Shown here: positions 10,777 to 20,552 of the stretch, piece after piece
Position numbering within the stretch: the stretch's first letter is position 1
How the letters are laid out: each line of letters opens with the position of its first letter
From: Aurantimicrobium minutum
GTDB lineage: Bacteria > Actinomycetota > Actinomycetes > Actinomycetales > Microbacteriaceae
NCBI RefSeq assembly: GCF_029894165.1
Contig: NZ_JARXXU010000001.1
Coordinates: 1,364,001 to 1,428,000 of the forward strand
DNA: 64,000 bases
Direction of reading: 5' to 3'
Translations under genes and position numbers: made by a program
Notes under the pieces: generated by a model
Told to the model about the DNA's origin: nothing
The model's input: only the letters and a program-made list of their open reading frames with translations
The model's database searches: none

Positions 10777-11655
10777 CTATTCGCGGCCGAAATCTCTGTG
10801 CTTGATGCGAACCACCACGCCGGGCAGTTTCTCGAGTCGCGTGGCGAGCTCCTCAGTCAGCGCAACGGAGCGGTGCTTGCCTCCGGTGCAGCCAATTGCG
10901 ATGGTGGCGTGGCGCTTGTTCTCGCGTTGATATCCCGCCAGAACTGGTTCGAGTGCCTTGGCGTAGGTTTCAACGAATTCCATAGCGCCAGGTTGCCCCA
11001 GGACATAGTCCGAAACGTCTGAGTCCATGCCGGTATGACCGCGGAGTTCCGGAACCCAAAAAGGATTGGGCAAGAAACGACCATCAGCAATAAGATCAGC
11101 ATCCGTGGGAGTGCCGTATTTGAACCCAAAGCTCATCAGGTTGAGGCGAACACCCGCAGTGTCCTCTTGAGCGAATTGTTCGGTGATCAACGTGGAGAGC
11201 TGGTGAATGTTTAAGTCGCTCGTATCCACGACGATGTCGCTGCTTTCACGCAGTGCCGTCATGCGGGAGCGTTCAGCCAAGATGCCATCCAGAATCGTGC
11301 CATCGCCTTGCAGAGGGTGGGGCCTGCGCACGGATTCAAAGCGACGCACGAGTGAGGCATCGGTGGCGTCTAAGAACAGAACGCGCACCACGGTCTCATC
11401 GGGCATGGATTGGATGATTTCTTGGAGGTTCTCGAAGAAGTCACGACCACGCACGTCCACAACGGCAGCAATCTTGGGCAGGTTGCTGCCTGCCTTATCT
11501 GCCAGTTCCACCAGGGGGCGCAGCATCTGCGGTGGGAGGTTATCCACGACATACCAGTCGAGATCCTCCAGCGCGTTACCGACCGTGGAACGACCCGCAC
11601 CAGACATACCGGTGACGATGAGCACTTCCTGCTTTTGGCGGGATTGCTCAGGCAT
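10777..11655 (-). CDS. rapZ: RapZ/YvcJ-family nucleotide-binding protein
   Basis: This P-loop family binds nucleotides; in E. coli RapZ is the RNase adapter that controls glmZ small RNA and so glucosamine-6-phosphate synthesis, while the role in Actinobacteria is not settled. The 292-residue product has Walker A GMSGAGRS at 16-23, DVRGRDFF in the middle and the conserved C-terminal CTGGKHRSV. The ATG at 11655 is chosen because AAGGA stands at correct distance; a GTG six bases earlier overlaps that site. It is next to whiA, the normal partner, but uvrC and yvcK, usual members of this cluster, are missing. Confidence 0.9.
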   Translation of the reverse strand: MPEQSRQKQEVLIVTGMSGAGRSTVGNALEDLDWYVVDNLPPQMLRPLVELADKAGSNLPKIAAVVDVRGRDFFENLQEIIQSMPDETVVRVLFLDATDASLVRRFESVRRPHPLQGDGTILDGILAERSRMTALRESSDIVVDTSDLNIHQLSTLITEQFAQEDTAGVRLNLMSFGFKYGTPTDADLIADGRFLPNPFWVPELRGHTGMDSDVSDYVLGQPGAMEFVETYAKALEPVLAGYQRENKRHATIAIGCTGGKHRSVALTEELATRLEKLPGVVVRIKHRDFGRE

Positions 11656-11764
11656 GGTCACTTCCTTGAAATCTGGGGCGTGTTACGGCGTGTCGTTCTA
11701 GCGTAGTCATATCCGACACGCCGGAAAACTCCAGAGGCATAAACCCTGTGGCAGTGCTTGAAGG

Positions 11765-12697
11765 TTAACCCGCGGCGAGAATGTCGAGTGCGTGTTGCAA
11801 GTCGGCGGGATAGGGAGAGACAAACTCGACATACTCGCCCGTGGAGGGGTGCACAAAACCAAGCTTGTGGGCATGCAGCCACTGACGTGACAATCCCAAA
11901 CGGGAACTGAGTGTCGGGTCCGCGCCATAAAGGCTATCTCCCACGCAGGGGTGTCGCTGTGCTGCCATGTGCACACGAATCTGATGAGTTCGACCGGTTT
12001 CCAGCTTGATTTCCAGCAAAGACGCGAAGGGGAACGCTTCTTGCGTTGTGTAGTGCGTCACCGCGTGCTTGCCATCGTTCGTGACGGCAAATTTCCAGTC
12101 CGAACGTGGATGACGGCCAATGGGAGCATCAATGGTGCCAGCGAGAGGGTCTGGGTGGCCCTGCACGACGGCGTGGTAGATCTTGTTGACCTCTCGGTCA
12201 TGGAAGGCCTGCTTGAGGGCGCTGTAGGCCTTCTCGCTCTTCGCAACAACCATCAGGCCTGAGGTACCTACATCAAGCCGGTGAACAATCCCCGCGCGCT
12301 CTGCGGCCCCGGAGGTCGCAATGGTGAAGCCAGAAGCCGCCAGGGCGCCCAAGACAGTGGGGCCCTCCCAGCTTGCGGCAGGGTGAGCAGCCACACCCAC
12401 GGGCTTGTCCACGACCACAAAGTCTTCGTCGTCATAGACAATGCCGAAATCAGGAACCATCATGGGAATGATCTCAGGCCCGCGCTTTTCTTCCCACTCC
12501 ACGGTGAGAGTAGCTTCAGCCCGGAGCTTGTCAGATTTACCCAAGGTCATGCCGTTTTGCTGAACTCCGCCAGCTTCGGCTATCTCTGCCGCTTGGGTTC
12601 TGGAAAAACCAAAGAGTCGGGCAAGTCCCGCATCAACACGAACACCATCTAGTCCGTCAGGTACCGGTGTGGATCTAGTCTCCACTGCTACCACCAT
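11765..12697 (-). CDS. RluA/RluD-family pseudouridine synthase
   Basis: Converts specific uridines in RNA, probably 23S rRNA, to pseudouridine. The product of about 310 residues has an N-terminal S4-like RNA-binding domain ([29 protein letters not shown]) and the catalytic domain with [18 protein letters not shown], where the aspartate of HRLD is the nucleophile, followed by [12 protein letters not shown]. It follows lspA as in most Actinobacteria. The start is uncertain: the ATG at 12697 overlaps the end of lspA by 23 bases, and a GTG at 12685 is an alternative. RluD is the closest functional class, but the exact target base cannot be told. Confidence 0.88.
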   Translation of the reverse strand: MVVAVETRSTPVPDGLDGVRVDAGLARLFGFSRTQAAEIAEAGGVQQNGMTLGKSDKLRAEATLTVEWEEKRGPEIIPMMVPDFGIVYDDEDFVVVDKPVGVAAHPAASWEGPTVLGALAASGFTIATSGAAERAGIVHRLDVGTSGLMVVAKSEKAYSALKQAFHDREVNKIYHAVVQGHPDPLAGTIDAPIGRHPRSDWKFAVTNDGKHAVTHYTTQEAFPFASLLEIKLETGRTHQIRVHMAAQRHPCVGDSLYGADPTLSSRLGLSRQWLHAHKLGFVHPSTGEYVEFVSPYPADLQHALDILAAG

Positions 12698-13319
12698 CCG
12701 CACCAGAATCACCAGGCGTACTGGGGTGGACATCGGAACCAGTAGATGCAGTGATCAGCGTGCTCTCTTCTTTGCCTGAGCGAGAGGTCTTCTTCTTCCG
12801 TGGCTCACGGGTTCCATCCAGACGGATACCCAGAACTGTCAACAACACCAGCAAAATCATGCTGGAGACAATGGCCATGTCCGCCACGTTATAAATAGCA
12901 GGCATCATCCAGGGGGTAGAGATGAAGTCGATAACGTGACCGTTACCCACCACCACAACACCATCCCCGTTGGGCTTTGTTAGGCGATCGGTCAGGTTGC
13001 CGAGAGTTCCGCCCAACAAAAGGCCAAAGACCAATGCCCACGCAATCGAACGAATGCGCTTGGCAAACACGATGATGACCACGGTGATGACCGCAGCCAA
13101 GATGGTGAAAATCCAGGTGGACCCAGATGCCATCGAGAACGCAGCACCGGGATTACGCACGAAATAGAAGTGCAGGAAATCTCCCAGGACAGGTTTACTC
13201 ACGCCCTCTTCGAGAGTGTTGATCACCCAAAGTTTGCTCAGTTGATCAGCGGCATAAATAACGGCCGCGGCAACACCGAGTAAAACTAATACAGCCCAAA
13301 CGGGCCGCTTCACTGCCAC
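12675..13319 (-). CDS. lspA: Lipoprotein signal peptidase (signal peptidase II)
   Basis: Removes signal peptides from prolipoproteins after lipidation, in the cytoplasmic membrane. The 214-residue protein has four hydrophobic segments and the family motifs [25 protein letters not shown] (Asp111) and YNVADMAI (Asp147); the last two aspartates form the catalytic pair. After the last membrane segment a hydrophilic tail of about 45 residues, basic then rich in Ser, Gly and Asp, makes it longer than the roughly 160-residue E. coli enzyme. It abuts divIVA. Likely substrates here include the sugar-binding lipoprotein at 61220 and the lipoprotein at 46106. Confidence 0.95.
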   Translation of the reverse strand: MAVKRPVWAVLVLLGVAAAVIYAADQLSKLWVINTLEEGVSKPVLGDFLHFYFVRNPGAAFSMASGSTWIFTILAAVITVVIIVFAKRIRSIAWALVFGLLLGGTLGNLTDRLTKPNGDGVVVVGNGHVIDFISTPWMMPAIYNVADMAIVSSMILLVLLTVLGIRLDGTREPRKKKTSRSGKEESTLITASTGSDVHPSTPGDSGADGGSSGD

Positions 13320-13885
13320 TACTTAGCGTCTGGCGCGCCAGAAGCGTCGAGCTCATCGAGCTCGGTCAGCTGGGTAGTGATGTAGGTGCGCAGCTTCTCG
13401 CGGTATTCCTTCTCGAAACCAGCGAGTTCAGCAATGCTGGCCTGCAACTTGGACTTGTCCTTCTCGAGGGTGCCCAGCTGAGACTTCACGGTGGCTTCTG
13501 CTTCAGAGACGAGGCGGGTTGCGGTCTCGTGACCTTCTGCGATGAGTGCATCACGCTTCTCGACACCTTCGCGGACATGCTCTTCGTGCAGGCGACGTGC
13601 GAGGGTGAGGAGGTCGTTTGCGCTTGCGGTAGCGGCAGAATCGTCGACAACAGCAGCAGGTGCAGGAGTGCTGGCGGGGCGGGCTGGTGCACTGCCCTCG
13701 GAGCCGTCAAGACGCGCTTCCGCAGCTTCTAGCTTGGTGCGCAGTTCTTCGTTCTCGGCGCCGAGGCGGCGGAGCTCGACAACGATTTCATCGAGAAAGT
13801 CATCGACCTCATCCTGGTCGTATCCTTCGCGGAACTTCGTCTGCTGAAAGCGCTTGTTTACTACGTCTTCTGGCAGTAATGCCAT
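13319..13885 (-). CDS. divIVA: DivIVA/Wag31 polar growth protein
   Basis: A coiled-coil protein that marks negatively curved membrane at poles and septa and directs polar cell-wall growth in Actinobacteria. The 188-residue product begins with the conserved membrane-binding domain MALLPEDVVNKRFQQTKFREGYDQDEVDDFLDEI in spirit (first part read directly), then a first coiled coil to about residue 60, an Ala/Pro/Ser-rich linker, and a long second coiled coil to the C-terminus. It stands downstream of ftsZ, sepF and yggT, the standard order. A small hairpin with a T run lies in its leader. Confidence 0.95.
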   Translation of the reverse strand: MALLPEDVVNKRFQQTKFREGYDQDEVDDFLDEIVVELRRLGAENEELRTKLEAAEARLDGSEGSAPARPASTPAPAAVVDDSAATASANDLLTLARRLHEEHVREGVEKRDALIAEGHETATRLVSEAEATVKSQLGTLEKDKSKLQASIAELAGFEKEYREKLRTYITTQLTELDELDASGAPDAK

Positions 13886-13911
13886 GGCGTGCCATCCTCA
13901 AGTGAGTGATA

Positions 13912-13938
13912 CAAAAAATTGTTGTCGGTGGAGACAAC
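13912..13938 (-). terminator. Weak hairpin with T run in front of divIVA
   Basis: On the minus strand GTTGTC and GACAAC pair around a 6-base loop and are followed by AA and six T residues. This resembles a weak intrinsic terminator between yggT and divIVA; it could also act as an attenuator if transcription starts upstream at a TATTTT hexamer. Confidence 0.4.
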
Positions 13939-14004
13939 TTTCCTAACGCTACCAAAATACTGCGAGCGGGTGGAAACCCCTGGTGAGATTCTGAGTAACC
14001 GAAC

Positions 14005-14298
14005 TTACAAAATCGTGATGTATTCGGCGATATACATCGCAACGATGGCGGCCAACATCACCACTGTCCAACCGAAATCAAGTGCAATTTGGCCGATGCG
14101 AACGGGTTTAATAAACCGGCGAACAAATTTCAGGGGTGGATCGGTCAGCGTGTAAATGATGCCACTGAGAACGAGGAAGACGGACGCTGGACGCCAACCA
14201 GGTCGCATCGAACGGATGAAATCAAATATTAAACGTCCCCACATGGCAAAAACAAACACCAGGAGGGCGTAATACAAAATGGTGCCGATGATGAACAT
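14005..14298 (-). CDS. YggT family membrane protein
   Basis: A 97-residue integral membrane protein of the YggT family, found between sepF and divIVA in many Gram-positive dcw clusters; suggested roles involve division or osmotic behaviour, but the function is not established. Two hydrophobic segments (about 5-25 and 70-93) flank a cytoplasmic or periplasmic loop containing LTDPPLKFVRRFIKPVR, the family signature of the type TDP-L-PLR. The start has a GAGGTG ribosome-binding site. Confidence 0.88.
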   Translation of the reverse strand: MFIIGTILYYALLVFVFAMWGRLIFDFIRSMRPGWRPASVFLVLSGIIYTLTDPPLKFVRRFIKPVRIGQIALDFGWTVVMLAAIVAMYIAEYITIL

Positions 14299-14337
14299 GG
14301 TTTCACCTCACGAGCAATGCCACGAAGTGGCAGAGCT

Positions 14338-14790
14338 CTACTCGCCGAAGAACGTAGTGTCGACTTCAGCAGTTTCAGCTGCTGCATCACCAGAAACGGC
14401 AACGTGTGCGGGAGAAAGCAGGAATACCTTGCTGGTCACGCGCTCGATCTTGCCGTAGAGACCTTGTGACAGGCCGGAAGCGAAGTCAATCAGACGACGA
14501 GCGTCGGTCTCGGTCATCTGTGAGAGGTTCATGATGACGGGAACGCCTTCACGGAAGTTCTCTGCGATGACTTTTGCGTCGGAGTACTGCTTGGGGTGGA
14601 CGGTCACGATTTCGTTCATATCGCTAGCTGCCTGGTTCTTTGCGGTGTTGCGGCGAAGGGGGGTTACCTGTGCGCGTCCAGCGGAGACAGGGGCAACCTG
14701 GGGGGTTGCAGCGTAGGCGGGGGCGTCGTAGCTCGTGTCCTCATCAGCGAGACCGAGATAGACCATGGTCTTCTTGAGTGGGTTGGACAT
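14338..14790 (-). CDS. sepF: Cell division protein SepF
   Basis: SepF links FtsZ filaments to the membrane, which matters in Actinobacteria because they lack FtsA; no ftsA is present in this cluster. The 150-residue product has an N-terminal amphipathic membrane-binding stretch ([18 protein letters not shown]), a variable linker of about 35 residues, and the folded SepF domain from about 58 to 138 ([29 protein letters not shown] and [16 protein letters not shown]). Start with a GGAGG ribosome-binding site. Confidence 0.95.
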   Translation of the reverse strand: MSNPLKKTMVYLGLADEDTSYDAPAYAATPQVAPVSAGRAQVTPLRRNTAKNQAASDMNEIVTVHPKQYSDAKVIAENFREGVPVIMNLSQMTETDARRLIDFASGLSQGLYGKIERVTSKVFLLSPAHVAVSGDAAAETAEVDTTFFGE

Positions 14791-14827
14791 TGAGTACCTC
14801 CAGTTGGAAAAAGCTTCTTAAGTGAGA

Positions 14828-15532
14828 TTAACCGGCAACAGGCCCGTTACCCGTGATTGCCGAGCCAATTCGTAGGTGTGTCGCGCCTTCTGCGATCGCT
14901 TCGGCATAATCGTGAGACATGCCAGCAGAAATATAGGTTGCGGTGGGGATCACCGAGCGCACTCGGTCTGAGGCAGCACGAACCCGGGCAAAGGCTACTC
15001 GAGGCTCCTCCTCCAGGGGCGCAACCGCCATGACGCCCCTTAAGTTCAGGCTGGGTTCCGCTGCCACGAGCTCCGCAAGCTCCACCACATCAGCAGGCTG
15101 GACTCCTCCGCGGGCCGGGTCCTGGGTGAGGTTGAGTTGCACAAAACAATCCAGTACGGGTACGACGTTGAGTTCTGGTTCTCCACTGGGAGTAAATGCT
15201 GCGTTTCCGAGCGCCGTCACGAGGCTGGAGCGGTCGACTGAGTGCACTACGCTGGCATATTTGCGAGCAGCACGGGCCTTATTGGACTGCAATTGCCCAA
15301 TAAAGTGCCAGGTCAGATCTAACTCTGCGAGTTCAGCTGCTTTCGCTTCAGCTTCCTGGTGGCGGTTTTCGCCGACATCCCGGACGCCAAGATCGTAGAG
15401 ATCTCTGACGAGCTGTGCAGGATGGAATTTGGTCACCACAATCATGGTGATGTCTTTCTCATCACGGCCAGCACGCGTGGCGGCATCTGAGATGCCCTCG
15501 GTGACGAGCGCTAGACGCTCGGCGAGGGACAT
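14828..15532 (-). CDS. YggS/PLPBP-family pyridoxal-phosphate-binding protein
   Basis: A non-catalytic PLP-binding protein related to the alanine-racemase barrel, involved in vitamin B6 and amino-acid homeostasis. The 234-residue product has the PLP-lysine motif MIVVTKFHPAQLVRDLYDLGVRDVGENR near 30-57, TWHFIGQLQSNKAR near 76-88, and the C-terminal SAGMSHDYAEAIAEGATHLRIGSAI. It starts 6 bases after ftsZ. The ylmD/pgeF gene that often lies between ftsZ and this gene is absent. Confidence 0.92.
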   Translation of the reverse strand: MSLAERLALVTEGISDAATRAGRDEKDITMIVVTKFHPAQLVRDLYDLGVRDVGENRHQEAEAKAAELAELDLTWHFIGQLQSNKARAARKYASVVHSVDRSSLVTALGNAAFTPSGEPELNVVPVLDCFVQLNLTQDPARGGVQPADVVELAELVAAEPSLNLRGVMAVAPLEEEPRVAFARVRAASDRVRSVIPTATYISAGMSHDYAEAIAEGATHLRIGSAITGNGPVAG

Positions 15533-15538
15533 CGTGAC

Positions 15539-16720
15539 CTACTTGAGGAAGTCGGGGATGTCGAGGTCGTCATCCTCGTCTACATAGGAGGGAGTGACCG
15601 AAACATGCGAGTTGACGGCAGGAGTTGACAGCACAGCAGCAAGCTCATCATCGGCGAATACACCCGTGGTTGAGGTCACTACTGTCTCTGAATAGATGCT
15701 CTCACCGGCTGGGAGAACTGAGCCGGTATCAGTTGAGGTAAATGCACGACGTGGCATGGGCTTGTGTGAAGGTTCTCCGCCATCGAAGCCAGCGGCGATA
15801 ACCGTGACACGAACCTCATCGCCGAGAGTGTCATCAATGACCGCGCCGAAGATGATGTTTGCCTCGGGGTGAACTGCTTCACCGACGAGTGCGGCTGCAT
15901 CGTTGATCTCAAAGAGACCAAGGTTAGATCCGCCCTGGATGGAGAGGAGCACGCCACGGGCGCCCTCAATGCTGGCCTCAAGCAGGGGTGAGGCTACGGC
16001 CAGCTCGGCTGCCTTGATCGCGCGGTCTGCACCGCGCGAGGAGCCGATACCCATCAGGGCGGATCCAGCGCCCTGCATGACCGACTTCACATCAGCGAAG
16101 TCGAGGTTGATCAGACCGGGAGTAGTGATGAGGTCTGTAATTCCCTGAACACCGGCCAGGAGAACCTGGTCTGCGGTGGCAAAAGCTTCCTGGACAGAAA
16201 TGCTGCGGTCGCTAATTTCGAGCAAACGATCGTTGGGGACAACGATGAGTGTGTCGACCTCCGCACGAAGAGCTGCAACACCGGAATCTGCTTGTGCAGC
16301 GCGGCGCTTACCTTCGAAGCCGAAGGGCTTGGTGACGACACCGATGGTCAAAGCGCCAATGGACTTTGCGATCTTTGCCACGATGGGTGCTGCACCCGTT
16401 CCGGTACCACCACCTTCACCTGCAGTGACGAAAACCATGTCAGCACCGGCGAGGGCTTCTTCGATTTCTTCAGCGTGATCCTCGGCAGCCTTACGGCCAA
16501 CTTCGGGGTCTGCACCTGCGCCGAGTCCACGTGTGAGCTCGCGACCAATGTCAAGCTTGATGTCTGCTTCACTGAGCAGCAATGCCTGAGCATCGGTGTT
16601 GACTGCGATGAATTCAACACCCTTGAGGCCGAGCTCAATCATGCGGTTGACAGCGTTGACGCCACCACCACCGACGCCGACGACCTTGATCACGGCGAGG
16701 TAATTCTGATTCATTGACAC
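15539..16720 (-). CDS. ftsZ: Cell division protein FtsZ
   Basis: Tubulin-like GTPase that forms the cytokinetic ring. The 393-residue protein has an N-terminal [16 protein letters not shown], the tubulin signature [10 protein letters not shown] at 103-112, the T7-type [11 protein letters not shown] near 207, a linker, and the conserved C-terminal peptide [10 protein letters not shown] that binds SepF and other partners. The GTG at 16720 is supported by a GGAGG seven bases before it; an ATG two codons later would give [10 protein letters not shown]. The 139-base gap before it is the largest inside the dcw cluster and probably contains its own promoter. Confidence 0.97.
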   Translation of the reverse strand: MSMNQNYLAVIKVVGVGGGGVNAVNRMIELGLKGVEFIAVNTDAQALLLSEADIKLDIGRELTRGLGAGADPEVGRKAAEDHAEEIEEALAGADMVFVTAGEGGGTGTGAAPIVAKIAKSIGALTIGVVTKPFGFEGKRRAAQADSGVAALRAEVDTLIVVPNDRLLEISDRSISVQEAFATADQVLLAGVQGITDLITTPGLINLDFADVKSVMQGAGSALMGIGSSRGADRAIKAAELAVASPLLEASIEGARGVLLSIQGGSNLGLFEINDAAALVGEAVHPEANIIFGAVIDDTLGDEVRVTVIAAGFDGGEPSHKPMPRRAFTSTDTGSVLPAGESIYSETVVTSTTGVFADDELAAVLSTPAVNSHVSVTPSYVDEDDDLDIPDFLK

Positions 16721-16736
16721 GTTATGTCCTCCGCTA

Positions 16737-16767
16737 GAACCCTAAAGTTCAAGTCGAACCTTAAAGT
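16737..16767 (-). repeat. 12-bp direct repeat pair in the ftsZ upstream region
   Basis: GAACCCTAAAGT at 16737-16748 and GAACCTTAAAGT at 16756-16767 (plus-strand reading) differ at one position and are spaced 19 bases start to start. They lie 17-47 bases before the ftsZ start codon, so they could be a binding site for a regulator or a duplicated promoter element. Confidence 0.5.
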
Positions 16768-16859
16768 TATGCTCAGTATGCATTTCTTGATTTGAGAGTA
16801 GGTCGGAACCGTGGACTCCCCCGCGCGACACGCCTAGAGAAATCAGAAACCAAAAATTA

Positions 16860-17993
16860 TTAACGAACGACGGCCGTCTTGGGGGACGAAACGTCATACT
16901 CGCTGACCGAACCGACGGGGTTCACCGCCAGAAGTTTGGACAGGACGTGATTCTTAAACGCTGCATTCTCTGGCCCACCCCAAAACACGCGAGCTCCCCC
17001 GGTCAAAACGAGGGTGACGTCATCTGTGGTTTTCGCAATGACCTGATCAACCTGACCGGCCAGGCTGGAGGGCAGTGATTCCAGCACATCCACTCCTGCA
17101 CGGAAGCCCGGAGATTGAGTACTGTCTCCCTCGACAGTGAACAACGGGATTCCAGGGATACGTTCCTCGGAATTCTCCATCACCACACCCGCAGGGTCAA
17201 CCATGGTGAACCCGGTTGCGCTCGGCACATAGCCAATGGGTGAACGCTCCACGATCTTGATAACCAGCGTGTGCGGGGGTGACGCCACCGTGGAATAACT
17301 TTTCACCAAGGGCTGTGCTTCAACGGCCTTTCGGACTGAATCCATATTCACCAGCGGCAGGGGCTTATTCATTTCGGGCTGAAGAGCTGTCACAATCTGA
17401 TCCGCCGGCACACGCGCCGCTCCCTCGACCGTGATCGTCTGCAGGGCCAAAATAGGCGTGAAAACACCTATCCCGACGAAGATCAGAACAGCGACCAGAG
17501 AACCCGTAATGGATAACCACATCACTCGACGTCGACGCAGGTGAGCGGTAAAGCGACGAACTTCATCACGTTCGAACGCTTTTCGCGCCTTGACCGCTTC
17601 TTTGAGCTTGAGTTTGGCCTCGGCGGCATCACGCTGAACCTTGGTCAGACGAGGAGTGCTTTTTTCTCTCACTTTTTTCTCGGGCACTGCCTCGGCACGC
17701 GGAGCGAGAGGAACAGGTCGAGGCGGCTGATGGATGGGGCGCCTGGTTCCCTGGATCCGGCTTGTGGGCTCGGTACTCGACGCCGCAGTAACTCGCTGAG
17801 CCTTCTTCTCGGCTTTACGCGTTTTGGCCGGCTTCGGGGCCTTTGCTGGCCGAGGGGGCTTTGGGGTCTTCGGCGCCTGTGCAGGCTGAGCTTGTGGGGC
17901 GGCCTTCGCGGAAACACCTGGTTGAACTGGTCTCTGGGGTGCACGAGAAGGAAGCGAGGAAGCGCTTCCGGCGGGGCCCTGAGGTCTTTTCAT
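16860..17993 (-). CDS. ftsQ: Cell division protein FtsQ/DivIB
   Basis: A bitopic membrane protein of the divisome that connects FtsW/FtsI with FtsL. The 377-residue product has an unusually long cytoplasmic N-terminus of about 155 residues, rich in Pro, Ala and Lys and probably disordered. One membrane span follows near 157-177 (VMWLSITGSLVAVLIFVGIGVF), then a POTRA domain (LQTITVEGAARVPADQIVTAL) and the FtsQ beta domain to the end. It sits between murC and ftsZ, the normal position. Confidence 0.92.
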   Translation of the reverse strand: MKRPQGPAGSASSLPSRAPQRPVQPGVSAKAAPQAQPAQAPKTPKPPRPAKAPKPAKTRKAEKKAQRVTAASSTEPTSRIQGTRRPIHQPPRPVPLAPRAEAVPEKKVREKSTPRLTKVQRDAAEAKLKLKEAVKARKAFERDEVRRFTAHLRRRRVMWLSITGSLVAVLIFVGIGVFTPILALQTITVEGAARVPADQIVTALQPEMNKPLPLVNMDSVRKAVEAQPLVKSYSTVASPPHTLVIKIVERSPIGYVPSATGFTMVDPAGVVMENSEERIPGIPLFTVEGDSTQSPGFRAGVDVLESLPSSLAGQVDQVIAKTTDDVTLVLTGGARVFWGGPENAAFKNHVLSKLLAVNPVGSVSEYDVSSPKTAVVR

Positions 17994-17999
17994 GTGTGA

Positions 18000-19397
18000 C
18001 TAGTTTTTCGCCTCGAGAGAGCCGAGAATCTGAGGAATAATGCGGTACACGTCTCCACAACCCAGAGTGATGACGTAATCTCCAGGCTGGGCTATTTTCG
18101 CGATGTGGTCAGCGGCAGCTTGCCAGTCTGCAATGAAAGCAACCTTGCTCTGGTCACGAAACTTTTCCGACACGAGTGCCCCGGTCACTCCAGGAACGGG
18201 ATCTTCCCGGGCGCCGTACACATCGAGAACGACAGTGAGGTCTGCATCATTTTCAAGTGTTTGCGCAAACTCCCCACAGAAGTGCTGAGTGCGACTGTAG
18301 AGATGAGGTTGGTGCACAGCAATGATGCGTCCCGATCCCACCACAGTACGTGCTGCCGTCAGAACGGCATTGACCTCGGTGTGGTGGTGGGCATAGTCGT
18401 CAAAGACACTCACGTCGCGGCGGATGCCGTGCAGCTCAAAACGACGCTCTGTGCCCCCGAACTCAGAAATCCCCGCGAGGGACGACGCGGGATCAAAACC
18501 CAAACCCACCAAAGTGGCAAAAGCACCTGCTGCGTTGAGGGCGTTGTGACGGCCCGGAACGCTCAGCTGTGCGGTGTATTTGGTCCCGAGATACTCCAGA
18601 GTGAATGTCACACCACCTGTCGTGGTGTCGATGTGCGCCAAGCGAACATCTGCGTTCGAGGCTTCACCAAAGGTCATCACCTGCGGACCAGAAATCTTGC
18701 CTGTGACACGAATGGCACCCGGGTCATCGCTCGAGATCACAACAAGCTCGGTTGCCGCGGAAGCAAAGTCAACAAAAGCCTGGTCGAATGCTTCTAACGA
18801 ACCGTAGTGGTCCAGGTGATCGGCATCTACGTTCGTAATGAGTGCAACGGCAGTGTTATACAACAAGAACGAACCATCCGACTCATCTGCTTCCACAACG
18901 AAGAGTTCGCCCTCACCATAGGCAGAGCTCAGACCATACGACTGCACCACTCCCCCGTTGACAAAGCTGGGATCAGCACCGAGTTCGCGTAAACCTGTGA
19001 CGATCATGCCGGTCGAGGTGGTCTTACCGTGTGCTCCCGCAACGGAGACTAAACGTGTCCCCCGGGTGAGCCACTCGAGTGCCTGCGAGCGGTGCAAAAT
19101 GGTGAGGCCCTTCTCCAACGCGAGGAGATACTCGGGGTTGTCCTGCCAGAGAGCACCGGTGACCACCATGGTCTGAGCTTCTCCCACGTTGGCTTCATCG
19201 TGACCGATATGAACCGTCACGCCAAGCGCACGTAAAGCTTCGATATTCGACGAGTCGCGCACATCAGAACCCGTCACCGTGATCCCGTTAGAGAGAAAGA
19301 GGCGAGCGATTCCGCTCATGCCAGAACCGCCGATACCCACCATGTGCACGGTACCCAAATCGGCAGGGGCAATAACGCGGGGGTCTGGCTTAATCAC
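18000..19397 (-). CDS. murC: UDP-N-acetylmuramate--amino acid ligase
   Basis: Adds the first amino acid to UDP-MurNAc in peptidoglycan precursor synthesis. Typical substrate is L-alanine; many Microbacteriaceae instead have glycine at this position, which the sequence alone cannot decide. The 465-residue product has the UDP-binding [15 protein letters not shown] near 16-30, the ATP loop [11 protein letters not shown] near 100, and [11 protein letters not shown] and [10 protein letters not shown]. The GTG at 19397 gives the family-typical N-terminus [14 protein letters not shown]; an upstream frame extends 14 codons more. Confidence 0.95.
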   Translation of the reverse strand: MIKPDPRVIAPADLGTVHMVGIGGSGMSGIARLFLSNGITVTGSDVRDSSNIEALRALGVTVHIGHDEANVGEAQTMVVTGALWQDNPEYLLALEKGLTILHRSQALEWLTRGTRLVSVAGAHGKTTSTGMIVTGLRELGADPSFVNGGVVQSYGLSSAYGEGELFVVEADESDGSFLLYNTAVALITNVDADHLDHYGSLEAFDQAFVDFASAATELVVISSDDPGAIRVTGKISGPQVMTFGEASNADVRLAHIDTTTGGVTFTLEYLGTKYTAQLSVPGRHNALNAAGAFATLVGLGFDPASSLAGISEFGGTERRFELHGIRRDVSVFDDYAHHHTEVNAVLTAARTVVGSGRIIAVHQPHLYSRTQHFCGEFAQTLENDADLTVVLDVYGAREDPVPGVTGALVSEKFRDQSKVAFIADWQAAADHIAKIAQPGDYVITLGCGDVYRIIPQILGSLEAKN

Positions 19398-19448
19398 AGG
19401 GCAACTCTCTTCTGTAGTGTGCGCATGCGTGCCACACACCTCGTTCCG

Positions 19449-20552
19449 TTATAACGCAGAAAGCTGAGCCTTGGCCGATGACAGGGCGGCATCTATGAGA
19501 TTCATCATGCGCGCAGTTCCGTCCCGCATGCCCACACTGCGTGCCGCCGAGCTCATCTTTTCCAGAGCAGCCTCATCACGCAACAATGGAATGAGTGTCT
19601 GGTTCACCCATGAGGCAGTGAAATTCTTGTCTTCTACGAGCACTCCGCCACCAGCCCGGACAACACCGGCAGCGTTGAACCGCTGCTCACCGTTTCCGAC
19701 AGGGTAAGGCACATACACGGCAGGAATTCCGAGTGCACTGAGCTCTGACACCGTTGCTGAACCCGCACGTGAGACGACCGCAGATGCTGCAGCAAGTGCG
19801 AGGTCCATCCGGTCGCAGTAGTCCAGGGACACATAACCGGGAAGATCGGGCAGTTGTGCAGGTTTGTTCTGACCCACAATATGCAGAATCTGATATCCCC
19901 CCGCGATGATGTCGGGGGCAGCGGCCGCAATAGTGGTGTTGATGGAACGAGCCCCTTGAGAGCCACTGGTCACGATCAGAACGGGACGATGAACATCGAG
20001 TCCGAAATGGTGGCGGGCTGCTGCCTGCGTGGCCGGGATATCGAGAATTTCAATTTCGTGACGCAGCGGCGTGCCCACGGTGGTGGCATGTGGCAAGGGC
20101 GTACCCGCAAAGGTCACTCCCACAAACGGGGTGTGACGCGCACCCCACCTGTTTGCTAGACCTGGCTTCGCATTGGCTTCGTGGATGACGTACGGAACGT
20201 GTGCGTTGCGAGCGGCCGCATAGGCGGGCGCAGACGCGAAGCCTCCCACACCGATAACAACGTTGACGCCACGAGCTGCGATCAGCGATTCAACTGCCTT
20301 AACCGCTTTCGGCCATCCCTTGGCAAACCGAAAAGCTGCAGGTATGAGGTTTCGTGGACGAGGAAAAGGAATACGTGGAATTGTGACCAGTTCATAACCT
20401 CGAGCTGGCACGAGGGTTGCTTCGAGTCCTTCTGCTGTTCCCACGCAGACAATCTGGGCATCTGGTTCACGGCGGCGAATTTCGTCAGCGAGTGCCAGCA
20501 TCGGATTAACGTGCCCTGCCGTGCCACCACCGGCGAGGAGATAGCTGGTCAT
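19449..20552 (-). CDS. murG: UDP-GlcNAc--lipid I N-acetylglucosaminyltransferase
   Basis: Transfers GlcNAc to lipid I to make lipid II at the inner face of the membrane. The 367-residue GT28 protein has the N-terminal loop GGGTAGHVNPMLALADEI near 8-25, the central GGFASAPAYAAA and the C-terminal donor site with SQGARSIN and SALGIPAVYVPYPVGNGEQRFNA. Its start overlaps the ftsW stop by 4 bases, so it is co-translated with ftsW. Confidence 0.96.
   Translation of the reverse strand: MTSYLLAGGGTAGHVNPMLALADEIRRREPDAQIVCVGTAEGLEATLVPARGYELVTIPRIPFPRPRNLIPAAFRFAKGWPKAVKAVESLIAARGVNVVIGVGGFASAPAYAAARNAHVPYVIHEANAKPGLANRWGARHTPFVGVTFAGTPLPHATTVGTPLRHEIEILDIPATQAAARHHFGLDVHRPVLIVTSGSQGARSINTTIAAAAPDIIAGGYQILHIVGQNKPAQLPDLPGYVSLDYCDRMDLALAAASAVVSRAGSATVSELSALGIPAVYVPYPVGNGEQRFNAAGVVRAGGGVLVEDKNFTASWVNQTLIPLLRDEAALEKMSSAARSVGMRDGTARMMNLIDAALSSAKAQLSAL

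Noticed and set aside
18105-18797. 230-codon open frame on the plus strand
   Set aside because: Antisense to murC; Cys/His/Arg-rich sequence without any motif.
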